Source: Chloroflexota bacterium
GTDB lineage: Bacteria; Chloroflexota; Limnocylindria; P2-11E
NCBI GenBank assembly: GCA_005883625.1
Contig: VBDU01000074.1
Coordinates: 31,498 to 95,497, forward strand
Length of the DNA: 64,000 nucleotides
Reading direction: 5' to 3'
Part shown: positions 49,469-57,809 of the stretch, in pieces
How the letters are laid out: each line of letters starts with the position of its first letter
Position numbering within the stretch: position 1 is the stretch's first letter
The notes under the pieces: model-generated
Databases searched by the model: none
Told to the model about the DNA's origin: nothing
Seen by the model: only the letters and a program-made list of their open reading frames with translations
Made by a program: the position numbers and the translations under genes

Positions 49469-50050
49469 ATGCCGCCAAGGTCGCCGCGCGCCTCGTCGAC
49501 GCGCGAACGGGTCCTTCAGTCCGCCGATCGACTCTGGAGCGAGCGCGGCGTCCGCGGCGCCTCGCTTGAGGACATCGCGCGTGAGGCTTCGGTGACCAAA
49601 CCGACCGTCTACTACTACTTCGCCGACAAGGGCACGCTCCTGACCGCGGTGATCTGCAGCGTCCTCGAGCAGCACGGCGGTGGGCTCCGCCCGGCGGCGC
49701 GTCGGGGGGCCCGCGCCCGCGATCGGTTGGCGTCGGCGGTCGCTTACCTCGTGGGCGCGAAATGCAGCGGCCCGCGGCTGCTGCGCGACGGAGGCCTCGT
49801 GCTGACCGTCGACCAGACCAGCCAGGCACGAAGCGCCTTCTTCCGGCACTTCTTCTCGCCGCTCCAGCAGATCCTCGATGAGGGCGTGCGCTCGGGTGAG
49901 CTCCGCCAGCTGGACACCGCGTTCGCCACGCAGGCCATCTTCAACCTGCTCGACCCCTGGACCGGGCGGGACCCGCTCCCCGGCGGGCGCGACCCGCACC
50001 AGCTCGCGAACGACCTCGTGTCGGTGATCGTCGACGGGATCGGGGTCTGA
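49469..50050 (+). CDS. TetR-family transcriptional regulator
   Basis: 193 residues. The N-terminal helix-turn-helix is SLEDIAREASVTKPTVYYYF with the typical TRERVLQSADRLWSERG before it; the C-terminal ligand domain is helical and diverged. ATG start. Flanked by two identical 13-bp GACCGGTAGGTAG elements. Its neighbours are the divergent surface protein and the convergent damaged aminotransferase; likely targets are itself and the surface-protein gene. Confidence 0.9.
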   Translation: MPPRSPRASSTRERVLQSADRLWSERGVRGASLEDIAREASVTKPTVYYYFADKGTLLTAVICSVLEQHGGGLRPAARRGARARDRLASAVAYLVGAKCSGPRLLRDGGLVLTVDQTSQARSAFFRHFFSPLQQILDEGVRSGELRQLDTAFATQAIFNLLDPWTGRDPLPGGRDPHQLANDLVSVIVDGIGV

Positions 50051-50061
50051 CCAGTCTTCCT

Positions 50062-50074
50062 GACCGGTAGGTAG
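50062..50074. promoter_or_regulatory. TetR operator-like element, copy 2
   Basis: Exact copy of GACCGGTAGGTAG from the tetR leader, 12 bases after the tetR stop and before the aminotransferase stop. The left arm is degenerate. The position between convergent gene ends is unusual for an operator. Confidence 0.5.
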
Positions 50075-50087
50075 GTATCGTCCCGCG

Positions 50088-51174
50088 CTACCCGCGCTTC
50101 GCAGAGGGCAAAGCGGCGGCGTTTTGCACCCAGCCGCCGATCCGCTCGACGGCCTTCGCGAGGTTCGGCAGCGAGTTCGCGTAGGAGAGCCGCAGGTAGC
50201 CCTCACCGCCGCGGCCGAAGCACGTGCCCGCGAGCACGGCGACCCCGGCCTCGTCGAGGATGCGGTCGGCGACCTGCGCGCTCGTGCCAAGCCCGAGCCC
50301 GCTCACGTTCGGGAACACGTAGAAGGCGCCGTGTGGCATGCGGCAGCTGATGCCTGGGATCGCGTTCAGGCCGCGTACGACGGCATCGCGCCGCTCGCGG
50401 AACGCCGCGCGCATCCGCTCGACCTCGACCGGCCACGCCGACAGGGCGGCGGCGCCCGCGCGCTGCACGAATGTCGCGGTGCACGAGACGGAGTTCGTGA
50501 CGAGCTTCGTGACGGGCTCGACGAGGGGGCGGGGGAAGACGCCGTAGCCGAGGCGCCAGCCGGTCATCGCGAACGTCTTGCTGAAGCCGTCCAGAAGGAT
50601 CGTTCGCTCGGCCATCCCTTCCTCGACCGCGATCGACCGGTGGCTCCCGTCGTAGATCAGCTCGGCGTAGATCTCGTCGGCGAGGACCCAGAGGTCGCGC
50701 TCGCGTGCGATCGAGATCCGGCTGGAAGTCGCTCTGCTCCCGCAGCAGGAGCGGCACGCCGCGGGCACCAGCGAAGTCGATCATCGACGAGTAGATCGGG
50801 AAGCCGGGGTCGGGGTAGATGGCCTCGTCGCCCGTGTCGAGCAGAGCGAGCAGCGCGTAGAACATGATCGGCTTCGCGCCCGGGGTGACGATCACCTGTG
50901 CCGGATCGACCCTGAGCCCGCGCCTGCGCCCGATGTAGGCGGCGATCGCCTCACGCAGCTCCACGATGCCCGCCGACGGCGTGTAGTGGGTCTCCCCGCG
51001 CTCGAGCGCCGCCACGCCGGCGGCCACGATGGACGGGGGCGTGTCGAAGTCGGGCTCGCCGATCTCGAGATGGACGATGTCGCGGCCCTTCGCCTCGAGC
51101 GCCCGCGCCCGCGCGAGGACCTCGAAGGCGGTCTCCGTCCCGAGGCGCGACATCCGGGGGGCCAGCGGGCGCAT
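50088..51174 (-). pseudogene. class I/II aminotransferase, internal deletion and frameshift
   Basis: A PLP-dependent fold-type I aminotransferase (aspartate/aromatic group). From 51174 the N-terminal half reads normally: HLEIGEPDFDTPPSIV, GAKPIMFYALLALLD. The frame ends after LREQSDFQPDLD near 50716 and resumes in another frame as RERDLWVLADEIYAELIYDG, DGFSKTFAMTGWRLGYG (PLP lysine) and GVAVLAGTCFG. About 35-40 residues carrying the conserved NSPHNPTG loop are missing. The 1087-nt length is not a multiple of three. Either a pseudogene or an assembly error; both flanks look conserved. Confidence 0.8.
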
Positions 51175-51195
51175 GGAGACGCGAAGTGTACGGAC

Positions 51196-51225
51196 CTACT
51201 CCGGGGCTGGGGGCCGCAGCCCGCT
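51196..51225. repeat. GC-rich palindromic repeat, copy 8
   Basis: CTACTCCGGGGCTGGGGGCC followed by GCAGCCCGC (reverse orientation), containing the cupin stop codon and coding for its last residues. Confidence 0.5.
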
Positions 51226-51525
51226 GGCGAGCTTCCCCTCGACGCATGCGCAGCCTTCGGGCCCGACAACGGCGGAGTGACGGGTGCGCGGCGGGAGCAC
51301 GAGCCGGTCGCCGGGTCGCAGCGCGAGCCGGCGGCCGTCGGCGAGGATGAAGTCGATCGAGCCTCGCGTGCAGTACAGCAGCTTCGCGTACGGGTGCTCG
51401 TGCTCGTCGTAGCGGTCGCCGGGGCCGTTCGACCAGGCATATACGTCACGGGCCTCACGCCTAAGCGCGGTCTCGATCGCCGCGGCGTCCGCGGGACCGG
51501 CGTGCCGACGATGCTCGACGTCCAC
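51196..51525 (-). CDS. cupin-domain protein with repeat-encoded tail
   Basis: 109 residues. Cupin motif 1 is RYDEHEHPYAKLLYCTRGSI and motif 2 is PGDRLVLPPRTRHSAVVG, so a metal site is likely. The C-terminus SGLRPPAPE and the TAG stop come from a palindromic repeat and match the hcrA tail GGLRPPAPD. It lies 21 bases upstream of the aminotransferase gene, same strand. Substrate unknown. Confidence 0.75.
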   Translation of the reverse strand: MDVEHRRHAGPADAAAIETALRREARDVYAWSNGPGDRYDEHEHPYAKLLYCTRGSIDFILADGRRLALRPGDRLVLPPRTRHSAVVGPEGCACVEGKLASGLRPPAPE

Positions 51526-51547
51526 GTCGCGACGATATCGTTCGCGC

Positions 51548-52423
51548 GTGCGCGTCGGCGTCGTGTTCCCTCAGCTAGAGATCGGCACGGATCCCGCGCG
51601 CATCCGCCACTACGTCGAGGCGGTCGAAGGCCTGGGCTACGGCCACCTCGTCGCGTTCGATCACGTCCTCGGCGCGACGCGCGACCGCCCCGGCGGCGAC
51701 CGCTTCTCCTACGACGAGCGCTCGCTCTTCCACGAGCCGCTCGTGCTGTTCGGATGGCTCGCCGCGTTCACGAAGCTCGAGCTCGGGACCGCGGTCATCG
51801 TGCTGCCGCAGCGCCAGACCGCGCTCGTCGCCAAGCAGGCGGCAGAGGTCGACGTCCTCACCCGCGGACGCCTCCGCCTCGGCGTCGGCATCGGCTGGAA
51901 CTTCGTCGAGTACGAGGCCCTCGGCGAGAAGTTCACGAACCGCGGAAGGCGCATCGAGGAGCAGATCGCGCTCCTGCGCCGGCTCTGGACCGAGGAGGTC
52001 GTGGACTTCAAGGGACGCTGGCATCGGGTCGACCGCGCGGGGCTGAACCCGTTGCCCGTGCAGCGCCCGATCCCGGTGTGGATGGGCGGCAACGCCGATC
52101 CCGCGATGGAGCGGATCGCGCGGCTCGCTGACGGCTACTTCACGCACCTCCAGCCGACCGAGGCCGGCCTCGCGCAGCTCGAGCGCTTCCGCGGCTTTCT
52201 GCGCAAGGCGGGTCGCGACCCGACGACGTTCCCGATCGAAGGCCGCGTGACCGTCGCCCGCCTCGCGGGTCCGGACGAGTGGGTGCGGACCGGCGAGGCG
52301 TTCCGCGATCTCGGTTTCACGCATCTCGAGATCAGCACGCTGGGCGCGAAGCTTGCCACGCTCGACGATCACATCGCGACGCTCCGCCGCTTCCGCGACG
52401 ACGCGAAGGGCCTCTTTTCTTAG
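51548..52423 (+). CDS. LLM-class (F420- or flavin-dependent) oxidoreductase
   Basis: 291 residues with a TIM-barrel of the luciferase-like family: VGVVFPQLEIGTDP, LVAFDHVLGATRDRPGG, GTAVIVLPQRQTALVAKQAA, LRLGVGIGWNFVEYEALG and PIPVWMGGNADPAMERIARL. The pattern fits the F420-dependent group common in Actinomycetota and Chloroflexota, but the cofactor is not certain from sequence. GTG start; divergent from the cupin gene (22 bases). Confidence 0.88.
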   Translation: MRVGVVFPQLEIGTDPARIRHYVEAVEGLGYGHLVAFDHVLGATRDRPGGDRFSYDERSLFHEPLVLFGWLAAFTKLELGTAVIVLPQRQTALVAKQAAEVDVLTRGRLRLGVGIGWNFVEYEALGEKFTNRGRRIEEQIALLRRLWTEEVVDFKGRWHRVDRAGLNPLPVQRPIPVWMGGNADPAMERIARLADGYFTHLQPTEAGLAQLERFRGFLRKAGRDPTTFPIEGRVTVARLAGPDEWVRTGEAFRDLGFTHLEISTLGAKLATLDDHIATLRRFRDDAKGLFS

Positions 52424-52482
52424 GAGTCGGCTGAGCGACGAGCGGCCCTGAGCGTGTCTCGCGAGCGGAGCTCGGAGATTGA

Positions 52483-53592
52483 TCAGGAGCCGCGCGGCAC
52501 CCAGGCGTCGGCGCCGATGACGCCGTCGAGCAGGACGACGAACGCCTCCGGCGGCGGCGAAGCGAGGTTCGCGCGCGCGACGTCGATGCGGACGATGCGC
52601 GCGCCGGCCAGACCGATCGCGCTCTTGCGATCCGCGCCCACGATCACGCGCTGCAGCGGGATGGCCGACGCCAGGGTGACGAGCCGCGTCGACGCGAGCC
52701 ACTGCGTCCGGTCGCGCGCGAGATGCACGAGGTACCGTCCGTCCGGCCAGCGCCCGTCGAGGCGCATCTCGCTGCCGAGGCTGAGGCGCATCTCGAGCCG
52801 TCCCTCGCCGCCTTCGGGGCCGACGCTCCAGACCACCGTCTCGCCCACGTAGGGGAGCGCCCCGTCACCGGGTCCGCCGATCTTGCCGGTCAGGAAAAAG
52901 ATGCGGCCCTCCGACACGACCGGGGAGGCACCGGCACGCTCCGTGAGGCGCTTCAGTGGAAAGCCCGACCGCACGGTGCCGAGCAGGCCGCGTGACGACT
53001 CCACCAGGACCTGCTCTTCGTCGAGCCAGTCCGCCACGAACGCGTCGCCGAGATCGGTCGCGCGGGCGAACGTCGGGGCCGTCGCCGACGCGATGAAGAC
53101 CTCGCTCCGGTTGTCGTTGGAGCGCACCGCGGTCACGGCGACCCTCCTGCCCGACGGCGACCAGCGGTGATCGGTGATACGGAAGCCGGCGCTGCGCACG
53201 TCGGCGGGGAGCACGGTGTCGAGCCGGGTGCCGTCGACGCGGATGGCGCTCACGCCGATGCCGCTGTTGATGAATGCGATCGCCCCGCCGTCGGCGGTCC
53301 ACCGGCTGGAGAACGGACGAGGGCCGCTCTGCGGGAGCGTCGCGAGCGGACGGGCACGCGTGCCGTCGAAATTCGCCGCCCACAGCGTCAGGTCGCCGTT
53401 CTGCTCCTGCTTGAAGTACGCGATCCGACCGGTCGCGGAGAGCGTCTGCCCACCCTGCGGCCGCGCGATGTCCGCCGGAGCGACGCCGACGGTGGAGACG
53501 CTTCCCAGCGAGGTCAGGACGATGGCGCTCGCACCGACCGCGACGAGGAGCGCCACGGCCAGGTACGGAACCAGCCCTCTGACGTGCCGCAC
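52483..53592 (-). CDS. PD40/TolB-like propeller with N-terminal membrane anchor
   Basis: 369 residues. One N-terminal helix (VPYLAVALLVAVGASAIVL) anchors a beta propeller exposed outside: RIAYFKQEQNGDLTLWAAN, RWTADGGAIAFINS and HRWSPSGRRVAVTAV. No catalytic residues were seen. It is probably a scaffold or sensor domain like the one at 169. Single gene; divergent from the small NTF2-like gene. Confidence 0.8.
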   Translation of the reverse strand: MRHVRGLVPYLAVALLVAVGASAIVLTSLGSVSTVGVAPADIARPQGGQTLSATGRIAYFKQEQNGDLTLWAANFDGTRARPLATLPQSGPRPFSSRWTADGGAIAFINSGIGVSAIRVDGTRLDTVLPADVRSAGFRITDHRWSPSGRRVAVTAVRSNDNRSEVFIASATAPTFARATDLGDAFVADWLDEEQVLVESSRGLLGTVRSGFPLKRLTERAGASPVVSEGRIFFLTGKIGGPGDGALPYVGETVVWSVGPEGGEGRLEMRLSLGSEMRLDGRWPDGRYLVHLARDRTQWLASTRLVTLASAIPLQRVIVGADRKSAIGLAGARIVRIDVARANLASPPPEAFVVLLDGVIGADAWVPRGS

Positions 53593-53610
53593 GTCCTCAA
53601 TAATCGCCTG

Positions 53611-53943
53611 ATGCCGGACCCGCTGACAGCGGCAAAGACGTTCATGGCCGCTCTTGAGACGAATGACGCCGAAAAGGCCGCCGCCGTGTGCGCGGACGAC
53701 GTCGCCATCGTCCTTCCGGGGGGCGATAGCCAGCTCGAGGGGAAAGAGGGCGCCCGCCGGCTCATCCGGATGGCGCCGCCGTTCGTCCGGCTGGTCCGAG
53801 ACGAGGAGGTCGCCGGCAACATCGTGACGCTGCGCGGCCTTACGCGGTCACCGGGGCACTTCGCGAACTACACCACCTGGACCTTCGAGACCGACGGCGA
53901 CCTCATCACGCACGTGACCTTCGACTGGAAGCCCGCGAACTAG
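53611..53943 (+). CDS. NTF2/SnoaL-like protein
   Basis: 110 residues with a cone-shaped alpha+beta fold: AAKTFMAALETNDAEKAAAV, DDVAIVLPGGDSQLEGKEGA and HFANYTTWTFETDGDLITHV. These are small-molecule isomerases, dehydratases or binding proteins. ATG 53611; ends one base before the convergent ASCH-like stop. Ligand unknown. Confidence 0.75.
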   Translation: MPDPLTAAKTFMAALETNDAEKAAAVCADDVAIVLPGGDSQLEGKEGARRLIRMAPPFVRLVRDEEVAGNIVTLRGLTRSPGHFANYTTWTFETDGDLITHVTFDWKPAN

Positions 53944-54243
53944 CTACTTCTCCACGTAGCGGAAGCTGCGCGGCACTTTCGTCAGGCCGAGCTCGGCGAT
54001 CGGGCGCGGCGTGCGGTAGCGCCGCGGGCCGCTCACGGGGAGCGCCCAGCCCTTGTCGGTCTTCCGCTCCGGCTCGCCGAGCGTGCATTCACCCACGATG
54101 CTCGCCGTCCCGGAGACCGCGAGATACGCGCGTGCCGGCAGCTCCTTCGGACGCACCGACCGGTGATCGAAGCGGCGCTTGCCGTCGAGCAGTGCCTCCG
54201 CGTTGTCGGCTGAGATCGCGAGGACGATCGAGCGCTGCGCCAC
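53944..54243 (-). CDS. small ASCH/PUA-like domain protein
   Basis: 99 residues: IVLAISADNAEALLDGKRRF, RPKELPARAYLAVSGTASIV and GECTLGEPERKTDKGW, ordering of strands as in ASCH/PUA-type RNA-binding domains (start IVLAI, then LLDGKRRFDHR). No catalytic role is predicted. It ends one base after the convergent NTF2-like gene. Assignment is moderate. Confidence 0.55.
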   Translation of the reverse strand: MAQRSIVLAISADNAEALLDGKRRFDHRSVRPKELPARAYLAVSGTASIVGECTLGEPERKTDKGWALPVSGPRRYRTPRPIAELGLTKVPRSFRYVEK

Positions 54244-54264
54244 GGCTGCCTCCGAAGGACGTCG

Positions 54265-54837
54265 TCATCCCTTGTCTTCGGACGCGGCTTGACGCTGGCG
54301 ATAGCGCTTCTCGATCGCGGAGAGGTCCCCCGGCTCGGTGCCCTTGAAGAAGGCGAAGGTCTCCTGGAGGTAGCGGGTCTCGCGATTCGCATTCGCGAGG
54401 TCGTCGGGCGTCTCCTCGGCCGACACCGCCTGGACCTGCCAGGCGAACCCGAGGATGCTCCGGAACACGACGAGCGCGCGCTCCAGGTGGAAGGGGGACG
54501 TCACCAGAAAGAGCGGCCGCGGCGAGATCTTCGCGAGGTACGCGACCGCCACCTCGACGCCGTTCCCCAGGGTCTCGCGCGAGCGCTCCTCGAGGAACAG
54601 GCGCTCGCGCGGGATGCCGGCAGCCGCGATCGTCTCCGCCATCACCGCGGCCTCGCTCCGCTCGGGCGCGGGACCATCCCCATGGCCTCCCGAAACGATC
54701 ACGGCGAGCTCCGGTCGCTGACGCGCGAGCTGTGCCGCGGCACGGGCACGCGCGAGCGTGGACGCCGTCGGCGTACCGTCGGGCGCGAAGCCGCCGCCGA
54801 GGACGACGGCGACCTCGGGGAAGTCGTCAACGGGCAC
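54265..54837 (-). CDS. YdcF/ElyC-type DUF218 protein
   Basis: 190 residues with the DUF218 core: EVAVVLGGGFAPDGTPTAST, VIVSGGHGDGPAPERSEAAV, FLEERSRETLGNGVEVAV and LFLVTSPFHLERALVVF. Family members act in envelope metabolism (ElyC) or bind SAM-like ligands (YdcF). No membrane helix here, unlike ElyC. It lies downstream of the ABC operon's terminator. Confidence 0.82.
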   Translation of the reverse strand: MPVDDFPEVAVVLGGGFAPDGTPTASTLARARAAAQLARQRPELAVIVSGGHGDGPAPERSEAAVMAETIAAAGIPRERLFLEERSRETLGNGVEVAVAYLAKISPRPLFLVTSPFHLERALVVFRSILGFAWQVQAVSAEETPDDLANANRETRYLQETFAFFKGTEPGDLSAIEKRYRQRQAASEDKG

Positions 54838-54854
54838 GGGCTCAGTCTGACAAA

Positions 54855-54885
54855 AAGAGAAGGAGGACCCTCGCGGGCCCTCCTT
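54855..54885 (-). terminator. terminator of the peptide ABC operon
   Basis: A stem of AAGGAGG-CCC against GGG-CCTCCTT with one mismatch and a TCGC loop (54860-54885), followed on the minus strand by CTCTTTTTG. It lies 23 bases after the binding-protein stop. Confidence 0.8.
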
Positions 54886-54908
54886 TCACGCACCGAGGAA
54901 ACGTGCGC

Positions 54909-56547
54909 TCAGATCTTCCCGAGCGTGCCGTTCATGATCATCAGGGTCACGAAGCTGTCCTGCCCGAAGGCGTTCTTGTAGATCGGGTCGCCGTCGGCGG
55001 GCCAGCCCTTCACCCGCTTCTTGTCGTTCACCGGGTTGTTGCCGTAGCGCTCCCAGAGGGGGATCACCGGCAGGAGGTCGTTGAACGCCAGGGCCGCCGC
55101 GGTCACCGGCTCCTTCTGCTTGTTCGTGTCGAACCCGCTGCCCATCTGGTTGATGAGCGCCTCTCCCGCCGTTCACGTCCGGAAGCTGCTGGCTGCGGAT
55201 CGCGCCGCGCGGCGTGATCTTGATGCCGAAGGTGTTGAGCGCCTTCTGCATGTGGTCGGCGGCGGACGACCAGTCGGCGAAGTCGCTCGGGAAGTAGAGC
55301 TCGAACTCGAGCTTCTTGCCGTCCTTCGCGTAGATCCCGTCGCCGCCCTTGGTGTAGCCGGCGGCGGCCATGAGGTCTGCGGCCTTCTTCAGGTCGTACG
55401 CGTACGAGCTGAGCTTCGCGAGGTCCGCCTGCCCGATCCAGAGCGGGACGAGATTGTCCGAGAACCCGGCCATGTACTTCGGCGCCTTCGCCGAGTCCCC
55501 GTAGGTGACCTTCGCGCTCTCCTCCTTGTTGATCGCGTACGCGACCGCCTGGCGCAATCGCTTGTCCTGGAAGGCCGCGGCTCTCTCCCAGTGGAAGAAG
55601 ATCGCCGGCCCGGTGTAGCCGGGGGTGCGGAGGACGCGGATGCCGGAGTCGACGAACGCCTTGTCCGTCGCGAGCGGGAAGCCGTGCGTCGCGTAGTCGA
55701 TGTCCCCGGCGAGGACGAGCGGCGTCACCTGTGCGGTCTCGCCCTGGTAGAGGATGACCTTGTCGAAGTTCACCTTGTCCTCGAACAGGCCGCCCTTGTT
55801 TCGGACCATCGTGAGCTGCGCCTCGGTCACGCTCGCGGGATCGATCTTGTAGGGCCCGATCGAGACGGGCGGTGGCCGCAGGGCGTCCTTCTCGGCCCGG
55901 ACCGCCTTGACCTCGTCGGAGCTGCTGTTCTTACCGGCCGCGAAGAGATCGGCGGCGCGCTTGGCGAACGGGCCGTAGAGCGAATCCGGCCGGATCGAGA
56001 CGCGCATGATGTTGCGCTCGCCCAGGCTCGACGCGGTCTTGTAGTTGAACTTCACGCCCAGGTCGCCGTCGGCCTCGACCTTGTCGATGTAGTTCCAGAT
56101 GGTGAAGTTGTCCATCCGGCCGACCGTGAACGTCGTCACGACGTCCTTCGAGGTGAACGGCGAGCCATCGGACCACTTGAGGTTCGGCCGCAGCTTCACC
56201 GAGAAGACGTTCCCGTCGAGCTTGCTGGACTCGGCGAGCAAGTACTCCTGCTTCGCGTCAGCCCATCGCCACATCGCGAGCGCAGGCTGGAAGAGATCGA
56301 GGAAGATGCTGCTCTGCAGGATGATCCCGCTCGCGGCGAAGTAGTTGTAGTGCCCCTTTGGCGGCAGGTCGTACGGCCACGCGCCGTGGAACTCGCCGCC
56401 CTTCGCGGCCGGACCGCCCTGCGTGCCACCGCCGCTCGGGCTGGTCCCCGGCGCGCACGCCGCGGCGATCATGCCGACGGTCGTGAGGGTCGCGTCGCGC
56501 AGGAACCGACGACGGTTGGCTGCGTATTTGAAGACAGGTTCGGTCAT
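54909..56547 (-). pseudogene. ABC transporter substrate-binding lipoprotein, internal deletion and frameshift
   Basis: A DppA/OppA-family binding protein. ATG 56547 (GGGAGG five bases upstream) starts a Tat-lipoprotein signal with RRRFLRD and IAAACAPGT. The body is typical: KLRPNLKWSDGSPFTSKDVV, AIFFHWERAAAFQDKRLRQA, LEFELYFPSDFADW. After RSQQLPDVNGG near 55170 the frame is lost; it resumes in a different frame as EALINQMGSGFDTNKQKEPV and ends PVIPLWERYGNNP...LGKI. A stretch expected to hold the ligand-contact aromatic region is missing. Length 1639 nt, not a multiple of three. Confidence 0.8.
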
Positions 56548-56801
56548 TCTTCCCTCCCGGAGCGTCCGTTCCGCACATTGGAACGCAACCCGCGTGCCCT
56601 GTCGACCGTTTTGGGCGGTCTGGAACCGGACAGACGCGTCAACAGCGCGACGACGCCGACGAAGACGAGTCCGATGAACGCGGCGAGCGCGGTGACGACG
56701 AATTCGGCCGAGGCCGGCGGCTGGAACGGGAGCATCACGAGGGCGGCGATCAGGACGAGGATCGCTACCCGGAACGCGGCGCGGAGCGCGAACGGGTCCA
56801 T
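56544..56801 (-). CDS. small two-helix membrane protein inside the ABC operon
   Basis: 85 residues, two hydrophobic helices (FRVAILVLIAALVMLPFQPP; FVVTALAAFIGLVFVGVVAL), then a basic tail. It begins one base after the DppF-type ATPase stop and its own stop overlaps the binding-protein start. No family recognised. Its conserved slot between ATPase and binding protein suggests a transporter accessory protein; inference. Confidence 0.65.
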   Translation of the reverse strand: MDPFALRAAFRVAILVLIAALVMLPFQPPASAEFVVTALAAFIGLVFVGVVALLTRLSGSRPPKTVDRARGLRSNVRNGRSGREE

Positions 56802-57809
56802 CTACCGCACTCCGAGCAGCTCCGCCGCGGGCCGCCGCTCGCGGACCGCGACGTGGCAGGCGACCGAGCGCCCGCCCGGTAGGTCTTCGAGCGCCGGCAC
56901 GACGACGTCGCAGAGTCCGGCCTCCGAGAGAGGGCAGCGTGGATGGAACGTGCAGCCGCTCGGCAGCGCGAGCAGGCTCGGGACCTCGGCGCTCCGCAGC
57001 GTGACGTGCTCCTTCGTCCTCGTGATGGTCGGGTCGGCCTCGGGGATCGCGGCGATGAGCGCCACCGCGTAGGGATGGGCCGGATCGGCGACCAGCGACT
57101 CGGTCTCCGCGAGCTCGACCACGCGGCCGAGGTACATGACGGCGATCCGGCCGCCGCGCGCGAAGTACCGCGCGACGGCGAGGTCGTGGGTGATGAGCAC
57201 CGTGGCGACATGGAACTCGCGCGAGAGCGAATGAAGCAGGTCGAGCAGGCTGATGCGGATCGAAACGTCGACCATGGAGACCGCCTCGTCCGCGACGATC
57301 ACGCGCGGGTCGACCGTCAGCGCGCGCGCGATCGAGACGCGCTGGCGCTGTCCGCCCGAAAGCTGGTGGGGGTACTTCACGAGCAGGTCCTCGGCGGGGG
57401 TCAGACCGACGCGCTCGAGGAGCGCGATCATCGCCGCGCGCGCGCCGCGGCCGTGAAGCTTCTTGTGCTTCCCGAGCGGGGCCGCGAGCGTCTGCGCGAT
57501 CGTCCGGCTCGGATTGAGCGAGGCGTACGGGTCCTGGTGGACGATCTGCACCGCGCGGCGGAAGCGCGCGAGGTCGTCGCCTTTCGTCCGCCACACGTCG
57601 CGTCCTTCGAAGAAGAGGCGGCCGCTCGTCGGCCGCAGCAGCCCGGCGAGCATCCGGCCGGTCGTGGTCTTGCCGCAGCCGGACTCGCCGACGATGCAGA
57701 GCGCGTCGCCCGCGGCGAGCGCGAGCGAGACGTCGTCGACCGCGGTGATCGTCCCGCCGGGCGTGGCGTACCTGCGCGAGACGCCGTCCAGCTCGATGAG
57801 CGTGGCCAC
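56802..57809 (-). CDS. oligopeptide-type ABC ATPase (OppF/DppF-like)
   Basis: 335 residues. Walker A is IVGESGCGKTTTGRML, Q-loop IVHQDPYASLNPS, signature HQLSGGQRQRVSIARAL, Walker B VIVADEAVSMVDVS (D-E-A replaces the usual D-E-P), and the oligopeptide-specific tail CTFHPRCPLSEAGLC, whose cysteines may bind an Fe-S cluster. GTG start overlapping the previous stop by one base. Confidence 0.92.
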   Translation of the reverse strand: MATLIELDGVSRRYATPGGTITAVDDVSLALAAGDALCIVGESGCGKTTTGRMLAGLLRPTSGRLFFEGRDVWRTKGDDLARFRRAVQIVHQDPYASLNPSRTIAQTLAAPLGKHKKLHGRGARAAMIALLERVGLTPAEDLLVKYPHQLSGGQRQRVSIARALTVDPRVIVADEAVSMVDVSIRISLLDLLHSLSREFHVATVLITHDLAVARYFARGGRIAVMYLGRVVELAETESLVADPAHPYAVALIAAIPEADPTITRTKEHVTLRSAEVPSLLALPSGCTFHPRCPLSEAGLCDVVVPALEDLPGGRSVACHVAVRERRPAAELLGVR

